Below, one piece after another: positions 16,522 to 25,632 of a stretch of DNA of 64,000 bases. A program made the position numbers and the translations under genes. Below the pieces are notes generated by a model that was not told the origin of the DNA, did no database searches, and saw nothing but the letters and a program-made list of their open reading frames with translations. Position 1 is the stretch's first letter. The number at the start of each line of letters is the position of its first letter. This DNA comes from an uncultured Clostridia bacterium (lineage in GTDB: Bacteria > Bacillota > Clostridia > Oscillospirales > Feifaniaceae): assembly GCA_944376235.1 (NCBI GenBank), contig CALWCA010000004.1, forward strand, positions 1 through 64,000. Reading direction: 5' to 3'.

Positions 16522-17037
16522 TCAGTTTTCCTGGCTTTGGCAGCCTTCAGCCTTTTCGCAGCCGCAGTCCTCTGCGCCGCAGCAGCACGTCTCGTCCTCA
16601 GAGCCGCAGGCGGCGTCGCTCTCCTGAGACGCTTCGCCGGAGGCATTGCAGCCGCAATCGCCGGCCTCTGCGGTGTCGGGATGGATTTTCGCTCCGCAAA
16701 TCTGGCAAAAGACCGCTTTTTTGGAGACTTCGCGGCCGCAGGCCGGACAGATGGGGGAAGCCGCCTGAGCCGTCTTTTTGCGCTTGAGCGCCTCAAGCTC
16801 CTGCTCGCAGGCCTCGATCATGGCCTTGAGCGCCTCGGGCGTCAGCCGCTCGTGCTCGCCTCTCGATTCCTCATAAACCGATTTGCCAAGTTCACGGTAG
16901 AGGTCGGCCAGCTCGGTTTCCTTGGACGAGATGTCAAAGGTCAGCTTGGTGGTCTTGCGCAGTCCGGCCACGCCCTGTGTCACGGCGTCTCCGGCTTTTT
17001 TGAGGTTAGTCAAGATCTCGTTTTTGTCTAATTTCAT
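16522..17037 (-). CDS. zinc-ribbon protein with cysteine-rich tail
   Basis: Protein of 171 residues. Residues 1-85 are helical and charged, with no membrane segment. A zinc ribbon follows, with CPAC (97-100) and CQIC (111-114). The tail after residue 125 is acidic and very rich in cysteine (CCCGAEDCGC). Ribbon proteins of this shape are common in Clostridia and their role is unknown; the tail could bind additional metal. AAAGGAGG precedes the ATG at 17037. The 188-base gap before it suggests it is separate from the hemZ run. Confidence 0.7.
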   Translation of the reverse strand: MKLDKNEILTNLKKAGDAVTQGVAGLRKTTKLTFDISSKETELADLYRELGKSVYEESRGEHERLTPEALKAMIEACEQELEALKRKKTAQAASPICPACGREVSKKAVFCQICGAKIHPDTAEAGDCGCNASGEASQESDAACGSEDETCCCGAEDCGCEKAEGCQSQEN

Positions 17038-17225
17038 GAAGATACCTCCTTTGACGGGGCGTTTTAGCCCCGCAGTGTCAAATGGATACCGCCAGGGCAG
17101 GCCGGACAGGGCGTGCCCCCCCCCGGAAAACAAAACCCTGCCTGTCAGACAGTATGGCCCGATGGCGGCCGCCTATGTCGGGCAACACCCCCGTGCAAGC
17201 GGGGACGTTTGGCCCAGCCCCCGGG

Positions 17226-18671
17226 TTACGGTGCCTCCTGTGCCTGCCGCAGCAGGGAGAGCAGCCGCTCGGTGTTGCGGCGCAGTTTCTCCTTGTCGCG
17301 GATGTACTCGTGAAAGTGCTTGTTGTGGAAGACGCGCTCAATTTTTCCGTCCGGCAGGCCCACCACCTTGGACACACCGCCGGCACCCATGGCCACGATG
17401 CTCTGGTATTCGCCCATGATATAGACGTTGTAAAGCCCCTCGGTGTGGGGCAGGGCGTAGCCCACGTTTTCCAGATTGCCAAGCGTGTTGCGCTGACGGT
17501 AGAGATAGTAGGGGGAATAGCCTGCCTCACGGGTGACGCGGGCGGTGGTCTCCAGCATGGAAAAGATGTCGTTTGAGCCCTGGCGTGAGCGCTCCATGTC
17601 CTTGTACTCCAGGCGTGCCGCCCTTTTGAGCGACAGCGCATGGACGGTCAGGTTCTCGGGCCTGAGCTGCGCCACCTGGCAAAGGCTTTTGCAAAAGGAC
17701 TCCACCGGCTCCCCCGGCAGCCCGGCGATGAGGTCGACGTTGATGACCTCAAAGGGCAGCGAGCGCGCCAGCTCATAGCAGTCAAAAAAGTCCTGCGCCG
17801 AGTGGGTACGGCCGATGCGGCGCAGCGTGTCGTCGTCGGTGGTCTGGGTGTTGACGCTGATGCGCTTTGCCCCGCAGCGCAGGATGGTCTCAAGCTTTTC
17901 GGCCGTGATGGTGTCGGGACGCCCGGCCTCCACGGTAAATTCTGACAGGGCCCCCACGTCAAGATACTGTCCGATGGCCTCCAGCAGGCTGCCAAGCTGC
18001 TGCGCCGACAGCGTGGTCGGCGTGCCGCCGCCCATGTAGACAGTCTGCACCGCAATGCCTGCCTCGCACAGCGCCGGCAGCAGCGTGTGAATCTCCTCAA
18101 GCAGGGCCTCGACATAGGCAGGGATAAAGCGCCCCTCCTTTTCCACCGAGTGGGAGACAAAGGAGCAGTAGGAGCAGCGCGAGGGGCAGAAGGGAATGCC
18201 CAGATAGATGCTGACGGCCCGCCGGTCGAGCAGCTCCAGCGCGCGCTGTTCGCCTTGCAGAACCTGCGCGCACAGCAGCGTTTTGTCTTTTGAGGTAAAG
18301 CAGCTGCGCTCAAGCTGCTGCGCCGCCTGCTCGGGGGTGAGGCCCCCGTCAAGCAGGTGCTTGACCAGCTTTGCCGGCCGGATGCCGGTCAGCGTGCCCC
18401 AGGGGGGCGTGATTCCGGTGAGAGCGGCGCCCGCCCGGTAGAAGCTGCGCGCCAGCGCGGCCGAAGGCGCTTCGCCCTCCTGCCGGCGGTCTTCGGCTTC
18501 GCAGCTCTTGCCCTGCGCCGTGATGCGGGTAAAGGCCGTTTCCCCCTCCAGCTGCGAGAGGGCAAAAAGCCCGTCGTCCAGCGCGTCGGAAAAGCCGGCG
18601 GCCGGGAAAAAGAGCAGCGCCAGCGTTTCAATGAGATAGCGCTCGTCGTGCCCTTGCAGTGTCAGCCTCAT
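17226..18671 (-). CDS. hemZ: HemZ-type radical SAM coproporphyrinogen III oxidase-like protein
   Basis: Radical SAM protein of 481 residues. The cluster-binding motif CPSRCSYC has cysteines 162, 166 and 169, and VYMGGGTPTTL and the HemN-like C-terminal region follow. The extra N-terminal domain of about 150 residues, containing GIRPAKL, distinguishes HemZ from HemN/HemW. HemZ is annotated as an oxygen-independent coproporphyrinogen oxidase, although in heme-less anaerobes its real role is uncertain. The start ATG overlaps the stop of the upstream metallo-beta-lactamase-fold gene (ATGA), so the two are translationally coupled. Confidence 0.87.
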   Translation of the reverse strand: MRLTLQGHDERYLIETLALLFFPAAGFSDALDDGLFALSQLEGETAFTRITAQGKSCEAEDRRQEGEAPSAALARSFYRAGAALTGITPPWGTLTGIRPAKLVKHLLDGGLTPEQAAQQLERSCFTSKDKTLLCAQVLQGEQRALELLDRRAVSIYLGIPFCPSRCSYCSFVSHSVEKEGRFIPAYVEALLEEIHTLLPALCEAGIAVQTVYMGGGTPTTLSAQQLGSLLEAIGQYLDVGALSEFTVEAGRPDTITAEKLETILRCGAKRISVNTQTTDDDTLRRIGRTHSAQDFFDCYELARSLPFEVINVDLIAGLPGEPVESFCKSLCQVAQLRPENLTVHALSLKRAARLEYKDMERSRQGSNDIFSMLETTARVTREAGYSPYYLYRQRNTLGNLENVGYALPHTEGLYNVYIMGEYQSIVAMGAGGVSKVVGLPDGKIERVFHNKHFHEYIRDKEKLRRNTERLLSLLRQAQEAP

Positions 18672-19297
18672 AGCGGCTTAAAGAAGGGGTTGTGGGCCTT
18701 TTCATGCGCGAGGGTGCTGAACTCCTCGTGGCCGGGGAGCACCTGCAAATCCTCCTCGATGGCGCCCAGCACCACCGAAATGGAGTGGCGCAGCTGCTCG
18801 GTGGAGCCGCCGGCAAAATCGGTGCGGCCCACGTCGTCATGAAAAAGCGTGTCCCCCGTGAACAGATAGGGGTCGCAGCGCAGGCAGATGCCGCCCGGCG
18901 TGTGCCCCGGCGTGTGCAGCACCTGCAGCGTCAGCGAGCCCACCTGCAGGGTGTCGCCATGGTGCAGCAGAATGTCGGGCGAGGCGGGCTCAAAGGTGAG
19001 CCCACTGCCTCGGAACATCGAACGGGCCTCGTCGGAGGTCAGGAAATAGGCGTCGGCCTCGTGGATGGCCACCTTCCCGCCGAAGCGGCGCTGAACTTCT
19101 CCGAGCAGCGCCGTGTGGTCGCCGTGCCCGTGGGTGGCAATGAGATATTTGAGCTTGCAGGGGCAGGTCTCAAGATACGAAAAGAGCTCGGGGTTGGAAA
19201 AGCCCGGGTCGATGAGCGCCGCTTCCCCTGCCTCCTCGTCCATGAGGATATAGGTGTTGACCAGCATCATGGAGCTGGAAATGTGGTGCAGTTTCAT
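18668..19297 (-). CDS. metallo-beta-lactamase-fold hydrolase (YcbL/GloB-like)
   Basis: Zinc hydrolase of 209 residues. The metal-binding motif THGHGDH (His56, His58, Asp60, His61) is followed by LHTPGHTPGG, FTGDTLF and VLPGHEEFS, the usual ligands of the glyoxalase II-like group. It may hydrolyse a thioester such as S-lactoyl-glutathione or a related thiol adduct; the substrate is inferred only from the family. The ATG at 19297 follows AAGGAGG. It sits between dtd and hemZ, a frequent arrangement in Clostridia. Confidence 0.88.
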   Translation of the reverse strand: MKLHHISSSMMLVNTYILMDEEAGEAALIDPGFSNPELFSYLETCPCKLKYLIATHGHGDHTALLGEVQRRFGGKVAIHEADAYFLTSDEARSMFRGSGLTFEPASPDILLHHGDTLQVGSLTLQVLHTPGHTPGGICLRCDPYLFTGDTLFHDDVGRTDFAGGSTEQLRHSISVVLGAIEEDLQVLPGHEEFSTLAHEKAHNPFFKPL

Positions 19298-19323
19298 GAC
19301 AGTCGCCTCCTTTGCGGTTTTTG

Positions 19324-19776
19324 TCAAAAGCTGTTGTCCCCTTTTTCCACGATGAGCGTGATGGGCCCGTCGTTGACAAGCGACACCTGCATGTCGGCGC
19401 CAAAGACGCCGCTTTGCACCGGAATGCCGCGCTCTGCAAGCGTCTGCTTGAAGAGCTCAAAGAGCGGGACGGCCCGCTCGGGGCGCTCGGCCTTGATGAA
19501 AGAGGGCCGGTTTCCTTTGCGGCAGTCGCCGGCGATGGTGAAGTTGGGCACCACCAAAACGGCGCCCTGCACGTCGGCAAGCGCCTTGTTGAGCTTGCCG
19601 TTTTCGTCTTCGAAGACGCGCAGGTTGCCCACCTTTTCGGCGAGCTGCCGGCAGTCCTCCTCGCTGTCGCCGCTCCACACGCCCAGCAGCACCAAAAAGC
19701 CCTTTTCGATGGCGCCCACCGTGACGCCGTCAATGTCGACATGTGCGTGAGAAACGCGCTGAACCACCGCTTTCAT
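19324..19776 (-). CDS. dtd: D-aminoacyl-tRNA deacylase
   Basis: Cytoplasmic proofreading enzyme of 150 residues that frees D-amino acids from tRNA. It begins MKAVVQRVSHAHVDIDG and ends with the NDGPIT cross-subunit loop (family pattern NxGPxT). The usual SQFTL segment reads VPNFTIAGDCRKGNRPSF, slightly altered but in the same place. The length is normal for DTD. AAGGAGGAG precedes the ATG. It is 26 bases from the MBL gene downstream, while a hairpin-rich 78-base gap separates it from fakA. Confidence 0.93.
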   Translation of the reverse strand: MKAVVQRVSHAHVDIDGVTVGAIEKGFLVLLGVWSGDSEEDCRQLAEKVGNLRVFEDENGKLNKALADVQGAVLVVPNFTIAGDCRKGNRPSFIKAERPERAVPLFELFKQTLAERGIPVQSGVFGADMQVSLVNDGPITLIVEKGDNSF

Positions 19777-19802
19777 GACAATCTCCTCCTTTGCATGCAG
19801 GT

Positions 19803-19840
19803 TTCCCCAAAAGGGGAATGGGGCGGCGAGCCGCCGCCCC
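19803..19840 (-). repeat. two hairpins between fakA and dtd
   Basis: ttcccc / ggggaa (19803-19818) and ggggcggcg / cgccgcccc (19820-19840) lie back to back in the 78-base gap. Neither has a T tract, so they may act as an RNA-stability or processing site rather than as a terminator. Confidence 0.55.
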
Positions 19841-19854
19841 CCGGAAAAACAGGG

Positions 19855-21516
19855 TTATTCCACAGAGAGAATGTAGCTGTAAACCGGCTGCCCGCCGGGA
19901 ATCACGGCAAGCTCCACATGGGTGCCCAGCTTGCGCCTTGCCTGCTCCTCGAGCTTGGAGGCTGCCGCAGGCGTCACATCGGCGCCCGTGAAGATGTTGA
20001 CAAACTGCGTCTCTTCGTCGGCCATGGCCGTCAGCAGCTTGAGCGCCGCCTTTTCGGGCGTTTTTTCCAGCGCCAGCAGCTTTTTGCCGCAAAGCCCCAT
20101 CATCTCGCCCTTCTTGACCTTGTGCCCGTCGATCTCGGAGTCGCGCACGGCATAGGTCACCTGCCCGCTCTTGACGGCTGCGATGCCCTCGGTCATGGCC
20201 TGCTCGTTTTGCTCGGGAGACAGCGTCTCGTCAAAGCGCGTGAGGGCGGCCATGCCCTCGGGAATGGTGCGGCAGGGCAGCACGATGACCTGCTTATCGG
20301 TCATCTTGGCGGCCATCTGCGCCGTGAGAATAATGTTGGAGTTGTTGGGCAGCACGAAGACGGTCTGCGCCGGCGTGGCGTCAATGGCGGCCAGGACGTG
20401 CTCAATGGCGGGGTTCATGGTCTGCCCGCCCGAGACGATTTGGTCGACCAGAAAATCACGGAAGACGGCCGTGATGCCGTCGCCCGGGGAGACGGCCACA
20501 AAGCCATAGGGCTTTTCAGGCGCTGCAATGGTGCGCGTTTCGGGCGTCATCTGCGCCACAAAGTCGCCGTATTGCTCAATCATGTTTTCGATTTTGACCC
20601 CTGAGAGATAGCCGTATTTGAGGGCCTCCTGCAGCACGCGGCCGGGGGCATTGCTGTGGACATGCACCTTGATGACGTTTGTGTCGTCCACAAAGACCAG
20701 CGAATCGCCCAGCTTGTCGAGATAGGCGCGCAGGGCTTCGGGATTTCTCAGGCGCTTGCTGTGGGTCTTATTGATGAAAAACTCGGTGCAGTAGGCAAAT
20801 TTGATGTCTTCGGGATTGAGGGCTGCAAGGTCGATGCGCGGCGCTTCGCCCGTGCCAGCCGGGGCCTGCTTTTCCTGCTCGGGCGCCTCGCCCGCCTCCA
20901 CCGGGACCCCGTCGATCAGCAGGCTGGCCATGCCCTCGAGCAGGCGCACATAGCCCTGCCCGCCGGAATCCACCACGCCGGCCTTTTTGAGCACGGGCAG
21001 CATGTCGGGCGTTTTGACAAGCGTCTCCCTTGCGGCCTCCAGCAGCGCGGTGAGCACGCCCTCAATGTCGGCCCCGCGCTGCGCCGCTTCCAGCGCCTGC
21101 TCGGCTGCCACGCGCGATACCGTGAGGATGGTGCCCTCGGTGGGCTTCATGACCGCCTTGTAGGCCGACTTGACGCCGGCGTCAAAGGCAGCCGCCAGCT
21201 TTGCGGCGTCGGCCTCGTCCACCCCGGCCAGCTCCTTGGCAAAGCCACGGAAGAGCAGGGAGGTGATCACGCCGGAGTTGCCGCGCGCATTTTTGAGAAA
21301 AATGGAGGCGGCAAGCTCTGCCACCTCGCCGCAGGTGCCCTGGGCGCTGCGAAGCGGCGCGGCACCGCCCAGCAGCGTCATGGCCATGTTGGTGCCGGTG
21401 TCCCCGTCGGGCACCGGGAATACGTTGAGGTCGTTGATTTCGGCTTTATGCCGCTCCACGTTGCAGGCGCCCGACAAAATGGCGTCGCGCAGGAGCGTCC
21501 CATTGATGGTATTCAA
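19855..21516 (-). CDS. fakA: fatty acid kinase FakA (YloV, DAK2 domain)
   Basis: Cytoplasmic kinase of 553 residues that phosphorylates fatty acids held by FakB (DegV) proteins. The N-terminal DhaL/DAK2 domain shows NDLNVFPVPDGDTGTNM near residue 30 and GNSGVITS near 80. The middle and C-terminal YloV domains follow, with FVLPNNSNI and AVRDSEIDGH. It lies 15 bases after the Asp23/YloU gene, a pairing conserved across Firmicutes. No FakB is visible in the window. Confidence 0.92.
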   Translation of the reverse strand: MNTINGTLLRDAILSGACNVERHKAEINDLNVFPVPDGDTGTNMAMTLLGGAAPLRSAQGTCGEVAELAASIFLKNARGNSGVITSLLFRGFAKELAGVDEADAAKLAAAFDAGVKSAYKAVMKPTEGTILTVSRVAAEQALEAAQRGADIEGVLTALLEAARETLVKTPDMLPVLKKAGVVDSGGQGYVRLLEGMASLLIDGVPVEAGEAPEQEKQAPAGTGEAPRIDLAALNPEDIKFAYCTEFFINKTHSKRLRNPEALRAYLDKLGDSLVFVDDTNVIKVHVHSNAPGRVLQEALKYGYLSGVKIENMIEQYGDFVAQMTPETRTIAAPEKPYGFVAVSPGDGITAVFRDFLVDQIVSGGQTMNPAIEHVLAAIDATPAQTVFVLPNNSNIILTAQMAAKMTDKQVIVLPCRTIPEGMAALTRFDETLSPEQNEQAMTEGIAAVKSGQVTYAVRDSEIDGHKVKKGEMMGLCGKKLLALEKTPEKAALKLLTAMADEETQFVNIFTGADVTPAAASKLEEQARRKLGTHVELAVIPGGQPVYSYILSVE

Positions 21517-21531
21517 AGTCGTGTCCTCCTG

Positions 21532-21882
21532 TCAGGCTTTCATGTCGTCCACACAGATGGTGACTTCATGGACGGTCAGTCCCGTGAGCTCCTCCACCGT
21601 GTAGCGCACGCGGTTGACGATGCTGCTCGACACGGCCGCAATGTTCAGGCCGTAAATGACGACGATATGCAGCTCGATGGAGACCATGTCCTCCCCGGCA
21701 GGGATGACGCGCACGCCTTTGTCCAGACGGTTGCGCTTGAAAAGAGACACCAGATTTTCCACAGAGTCTTTGGCAGCCATGCCCGCCACCCCGAAGCACT
21801 CGTTGACGGCACGGCCCACAATGGTTTCAAGAACCTCGGCCGAAATGGTAATTTCCCCGAGAGCGGTTTCCAGTTTCACCAT
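21532..21882 (-). CDS. yloU: Asp23/Gls24 family protein (YloU)
   Basis: Asp23/Gls24-family protein of 116 residues, with VKLETALGEITISAEVLETI at the start and VEELTGLTVHEVTICVDDM at the end. Members attach to the cell-envelope side of the membrane through partners and are linked to envelope stress. The ATG at 21882 is preceded by GGGAGGTG. It is the first gene of the run yloU-fakA-dtd-MBL-hemZ and has a good promoter at 21968-21996. Confidence 0.9.
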   Translation of the reverse strand: MVKLETALGEITISAEVLETIVGRAVNECFGVAGMAAKDSVENLVSLFKRNRLDKGVRVIPAGEDMVSIELHIVVIYGLNIAAVSSSIVNRVRYTVEELTGLTVHEVTICVDDMKA

Positions 21883-21967
21883 ATCGCACCTCCCATGCGT
21901 TTTATGTTCCATCAAAAAGGGTGATAATCCTGTTAAAAGGGGCGTTTGCCCGCGAGAATGTCAATTT

Positions 21968-21996
21968 AGTATAGCACAGTTTTTTGCCAATAACAA
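21968..21996 (-). promoter_or_regulatory. promoter of the yloU-fakA operon
   Basis: On the minus strand TTGTTA (21991-21996) and TATACT (21968-21973) are 17 bases apart, and TGC just before the -10 makes it an extended -10. Confidence 0.7.
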
Positions 21997-22062
21997 GTAA
22001 CGCGCCCATTTTCCCGTCAGGCGCATAAGGCCAAAAGAAGCTCCCGGAAAGAAGGAAAAATT

Positions 22063-23571
22063 TTAGGAGGAGAGTCTGAGGTTTTCGATGCCTGCCAGAG
22101 GGTTGGAGGCGGTGGGAGCGAGAACGCCGCGCAGCGCCTGCTCGCCCAGCGCCACCTCCCCTAAGGCAAAATACAGGGGGATGAGGGGCATTTCACTGTC
22201 AAGCGCGGCAATCAGAACCGTCGCTGCCGCAGCAAGCTCCTGCGGCGAGGCGCTCTTGAGCGACTGAAGGGCACTGTCAAGCGTGGGGGAGGAAAAGCGC
22301 GTGAAGTTGAGCGCACCGCCGCTTTGGACGAGCGGCGCCACGTCCATGTCGGGCGTCAGCCGGATTTCGCCCAGATAGAGGTCAAAGCTGCCCGACTGCA
22401 CCAAAGAGGAGTATTCCTGCGCGCCGGCTTCCGTCACCGACACCTCATAGCCGAAGGAGGAGAGCTGGTTGGCGACCGAGGCGGCCAGCGCCCCCCGTTC
22501 AGAATTTGCGTTGTTGTAAAGCAGCCGCAGCGAGAGCCTTTTCCCGCCCGCCGTTGCCCGCACGCCCTGCTCGGTGAGCAGATAGCCGGCCGATTCCAGG
22601 ACCGATTCGGTGTAGGCGGCGTCGGCCCCGCGCGAGACGGCGGAGGAATCGTAGAGATACCATTTGGAGCTGATGGGAGAGAGCGCCACAAAGCCGCCCG
22701 AGGCCACGTTGTCGTCAATGAGCGTGGAGCGCGACAGGGCGCAGGAGAGCGCCCGGCGCAGCTCGGGGGTGGACAGCGCCGCACAGGAGGGGTTGACGCC
22801 CAGGAAAATGAGGTTGTTTGAAACGTAGCTGAGCCCCTCGTACGACGACTTGGCCCCGAACAGGGTCATGAGGCTGAGCTCGCCCGAGCTCAGCGAAAAG
22901 GCAGCCGTCTGCAGGTCGGGGGTGTCCTCAAGGCGGATGGAGGCAAGCTCCACCGGGCCGCCCACCCAGTTGTCGTTGCGCACAAGCCGCTCGTTTTGGG
23001 CGTCATAGGAGAATTTCCCCGAGCCGACGGGAGAGGCCCCTTCCTCGCCCGCTTTGAGAATGGGGATTTCCAGCAGCGAGGCAAAGAGGCTGTTTTCGGC
23101 GTTCAGCGTGAAGACAAGGGTGGATTCGTCCACAACCTCGATGGCGGCGACCCCTTTCATGCGTGCGTCGTAATTGGTGCCGCCCGCCTGAATGCGTGAC
23201 AGCGTATAGGCGACGTCGGCCGTCGTCAGAGGGCTGCCGTCGTGAAAGGCCAGGTCGGGCTTGAGCGTCACCGTGACGGTCAGGCCGTCGATGTCGATGG
23301 ACTTGGCCAGCCGCAGGGAGGGCTCGAGCGAGTCGTCGAGCTCTACAAGGCTGTCAAACAGCAGTGCGCCGAGCTCCTGGTTGACGCGGCTGGTGGTGGA
23401 GAGCGGGTCAAGCGAGGCGTCTTTGACGTAGGGCAGGACGAGCTCCTGCGGCGCGGGAGAGGCAGGGGAGCCGCCCTGCTCGGCGGGAACCCCATCGGCC
23501 GGGGTGGAAACGGAGCAGCCGCACAGCAGCAGCAGCGCCGCAAAAAGAGGAAGGAGCTTGGACAGGGTCAT
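22063..23571 (-). CDS. peptide-type ABC transporter substrate-binding lipoprotein (SBP family 5)
   Basis: Exported lipoprotein of 502 residues. The signal peptide ends in LLLLCGCS, giving lipidation at Cys19, followed by a Ser/Pro/Gly-rich linker. The body follows the DppA/OppA pattern: LAFHDGSPLTTADVAYTLSR, then LIFLGVNPSCAAL and the C-terminal lobe. It would deliver peptides or similar solutes to a permease, but no permease or ATPase gene is present, so it is an orphan here. Its ATG at 23571 lies four bases after the pgeF stop, so it is probably translated from the pgeF transcript. Confidence 0.85.
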   Translation of the reverse strand: MTLSKLLPLFAALLLLCGCSVSTPADGVPAEQGGSPASPAPQELVLPYVKDASLDPLSTTSRVNQELGALLFDSLVELDDSLEPSLRLAKSIDIDGLTVTVTLKPDLAFHDGSPLTTADVAYTLSRIQAGGTNYDARMKGVAAIEVVDESTLVFTLNAENSLFASLLEIPILKAGEEGASPVGSGKFSYDAQNERLVRNDNWVGGPVELASIRLEDTPDLQTAAFSLSSGELSLMTLFGAKSSYEGLSYVSNNLIFLGVNPSCAALSTPELRRALSCALSRSTLIDDNVASGGFVALSPISSKWYLYDSSAVSRGADAAYTESVLESAGYLLTEQGVRATAGGKRLSLRLLYNNANSERGALAASVANQLSSFGYEVSVTEAGAQEYSSLVQSGSFDLYLGEIRLTPDMDVAPLVQSGGALNFTRFSSPTLDSALQSLKSASPQELAAAATVLIAALDSEMPLIPLYFALGEVALGEQALRGVLAPTASNPLAGIENLRLSS

Positions 23572-23575
23572 CACA

Positions 23576-24400
23576 TCATGCCTCCTCCCCGCGCAGTCCG
23601 ATGAGCGCCATGAGCACGCCGCGCTGCTCCCCGTGAACCCGGTGCGAGAAATAACGCTCGGGGTGCTCATAGCAGCATTCGCCAAGACAGGTGATGTTGT
23701 CGCCGCGCATGCCGGCCTCAAGCGCCGTGAACTCCACTGCACGCCACAGATCAATGTGGGGCTTAGGATAGCCTCCCAGGATGATTTCGGGATGCTGCGG
23801 GAAGGCCTGTTCAAAGCGCTGCGCCACCTCGGGACCGACCTCGAAGCAGCGAGGGCAGATGGAGGGCCCAATGGCCATCAGCGTCTGGGACAAATCAACG
23901 GAAAATTCCCGCGCCATGAGCGTCAGCGCCTCTTTCAGAATGTGCTGCTCGGTGCCGCGCCAGCCCGAATGCACGGCGGCGCACACCCCCCTGTCGGGAG
24001 CGTAGAGCAGCAGGGGGATGCAGTCGGCATAAAAGCAGGCCGGGAAGATGCCGCGCTGCCCCGTCACAACGCCGTCGGCAGCCTCAAAGGGGGATTTGGT
24101 AAAAGGGTTGGCCACGCCGTCGCGCGGGGAGACCAGCACGCGTGCCGAGTGCACCTGCCGCACGGCCGAAATGCCACGGGCATCCGCCCCCAGCGCCTGC
24201 GCAAAAAGGCGGTAATTTTGCGTCACATGCCGAGGGTCGTCTCCCCGGGAAAAGCCGAAGTTAAAGCTTGCGCAGTGCCCCAGGCTGACGCCTCCCCGCC
24301 GCGTGGAAAAGCCTGCGGCAAGGCCCGGCACGCGCAGAAAATCCGGCGTGGTGAGATAGGGGATGCCGTTTGAGACAACGGCGACCTTTTCGTATTTCAT
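23576..24400 (-). CDS. pgeF: purine nucleoside phosphorylase PgeF-like (laccase domain, YfiH)
   Basis: Multicopper-polyphenol-oxidase-domain protein of 274 residues, the YfiH/PgeF family now tied to purine nucleoside phosphorolysis and peptidoglycan editing. The zinc-site residues are visible as VRQVHS (His84), ADCIPLLL (Cys127) and AAVHSGWRGT (His144). The C-terminal CTYxxP-like segment reads CCYEHPERYFSHR. The ATG at 24400 is preceded by AAAGGACGG. The lipoprotein gene follows four bases after the stop. Confidence 0.88.
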   Translation of the reverse strand: MKYEKVAVVSNGIPYLTTPDFLRVPGLAAGFSTRRGGVSLGHCASFNFGFSRGDDPRHVTQNYRLFAQALGADARGISAVRQVHSARVLVSPRDGVANPFTKSPFEAADGVVTGQRGIFPACFYADCIPLLLYAPDRGVCAAVHSGWRGTEQHILKEALTLMAREFSVDLSQTLMAIGPSICPRCFEVGPEVAQRFEQAFPQHPEIILGGYPKPHIDLWRAVEFTALEAGMRGDNITCLGECCYEHPERYFSHRVHGEQRGVLMALIGLRGEEA

Positions 24401-24736
24401 AAGCACCGTCCTTTCGCGAGACGTGCCCCGCCCGGCCTTTTTGCCCTCGGCGGGGAGGAAAAACACAGAATGGGAAAAGCCGCTTTTCAAAAAAGGGAAA
24501 TGAGGCGATTTCAGGCCGGCAGAGCTGCGCTGCCGCACCACGGAGCGGGAGGAGGGCCGGTGTGCCTGCCCGGCGTGCAGGGCGCGCTGGGACAAAAGAG
24601 CGAGGGGTGCTTTGCAGATCAAGCGAATCGTCCGTGAGGCGGCATCTGAAAAAACGCACGACTCTTTTCTTCATTGTACCATATGCAAAGGGCCGCGCGC
24701 TTATGGCCTGCCGCCCGGCATCTTAAAGCGCTCCGG
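24401..24736. other. intergenic region with one hairpin and a possible promoter
   Basis: No gene is evident in these 336 bases. They hold a ccccgcc / ggcgggg hairpin (24426-24455) and a minus-strand TGGTACAAT (24673-24681), an extended -10 candidate for pgeF that would give a leader of roughly 265 bases. Confidence 0.5.
24673..24681 (-). promoter_or_regulatory. possible extended -10 promoter for pgeF
   Basis: On the minus strand TGGTACAAT matches TGnTAnAAT. No clear -35 is present, so this is tentative. Confidence 0.4.
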
Positions 24737-25501
24737 TCAGCGCAGCCGGATGCGCTCGATGGACTGCGCGCGTCCCCCCTCATCGGCTTCCACGAGGGCG
24801 CCGCACAGCTCCACCTCTCCGCGCCCCGGCTGAAGCCTCACTGGAATGCCCGTGAGAAAACGCTCGAGCACCTCCAGCTTTCCCATACCTAAAATGGAGT
24901 CGACGGGGCCTGTCATGCCAAGGTCCGTGATGGTGGCTGTTCCCGCAGGGGATACGGCTTCGTCGGCGGTCTGGACATGCGTGTGGGTGCCGACCACCGC
25001 CGTGACCCGTCCGTCAAGGTAGGCGCACAGCGCCAGCTTTTCGCTGGTTGCCTCGGCGTGGAAATCCACGACGCGCACCGCCACGTCGGCCGTCTTTTCC
25101 AGCAGGCGGTCGGCCGTGCGGAAGGGGCAGTCGACATTTGCCAGGAAGGTGCGCCCAATCAGGTTGATGACGGCAACCCGTCCGAAGGGGGTGGCATAGA
25201 TGCCATAGCCCGCGCCGGGCGCCTGCGGGTAATTGTGGGGGCGCAGCAGCGTCTCGTCCTCGTCGAGCAGGCTGCGCAGCTCCCACCGGTTGAACACATG
25301 GTTCCCGGTGGTAATTACGTCGACGCCGGCATTTTTCAGCCGCTTTGCGTCGCCCGGCAGCAGGCCGTTGCCCACCGAGGCGTTTTCCCCGTTGGCTACG
25401 ACGAAATCCGCCCCCAGCAGCTTGCGCACGCCCCACAGGCGCTGCTCCAGAAAGGCACAGCCCGCCGCGCCCACGACGTCTCCGAGAAACAGGATTTTCA
25501 T
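24737..25501 (-). CDS. ymdB: YmdB-like metallophosphoesterase
   Basis: Metallophosphoesterase of 254 residues of the YmdB/TIGR00282 group, which hydrolyses 2',3'-cyclic nucleotides and affects biofilm and motility decisions in Bacillus. Metal-binding motifs are FLGDVVG at the N-terminus, ANGENAS, TTGNHVF, DFHAEATSEK and GTHTHVQTAD, with the typical TDLGMTGP near the end. AGGAGGG precedes the ATG at 25501. It lies just downstream of RNase Y, the same neighbourhood as in Bacillus, although a terminator separates the two. Confidence 0.92.
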   Translation of the reverse strand: MKILFLGDVVGAAGCAFLEQRLWGVRKLLGADFVVANGENASVGNGLLPGDAKRLKNAGVDVITTGNHVFNRWELRSLLDEDETLLRPHNYPQAPGAGYGIYATPFGRVAVINLIGRTFLANVDCPFRTADRLLEKTADVAVRVVDFHAEATSEKLALCAYLDGRVTAVVGTHTHVQTADEAVSPAGTATITDLGMTGPVDSILGMGKLEVLERFLTGIPVRLQPGRGEVELCGALVEADEGGRAQSIERIRLR

Positions 25502-25600
25502 GGGGTATTCCCTCCTAGTGACGAAAAAATCGGGCGGCCGGTTCCCCAGAGAAAGCCAGGCCCTGTGCATGCAGACTGGCCTGCCGCCCTTTTCGGAAGA

Positions 25601-25624
25601 CAAAAGGCGCGCTTTCGCGCGCCT
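25601..25624 (-). terminator. intrinsic terminator of the RNase Y gene
   Basis: On the minus strand ggcgcgcgaaagcgcgcc is followed by TTTTGTC, directly after the rny stop codon. Readthrough would reach ymdB. Confidence 0.8.
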
Positions 25625-25632
25625 TGGGTCTC

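Noticed and set aside
24426-24455. Possible fourth copy of the cloverleaf element (ccccgcc / ggcgggg hairpin)
   Set aside because: It has only the closing stem and a tttttgcc fragment; hairpins 1-3 are absent, so it may be a remnant or coincidence.
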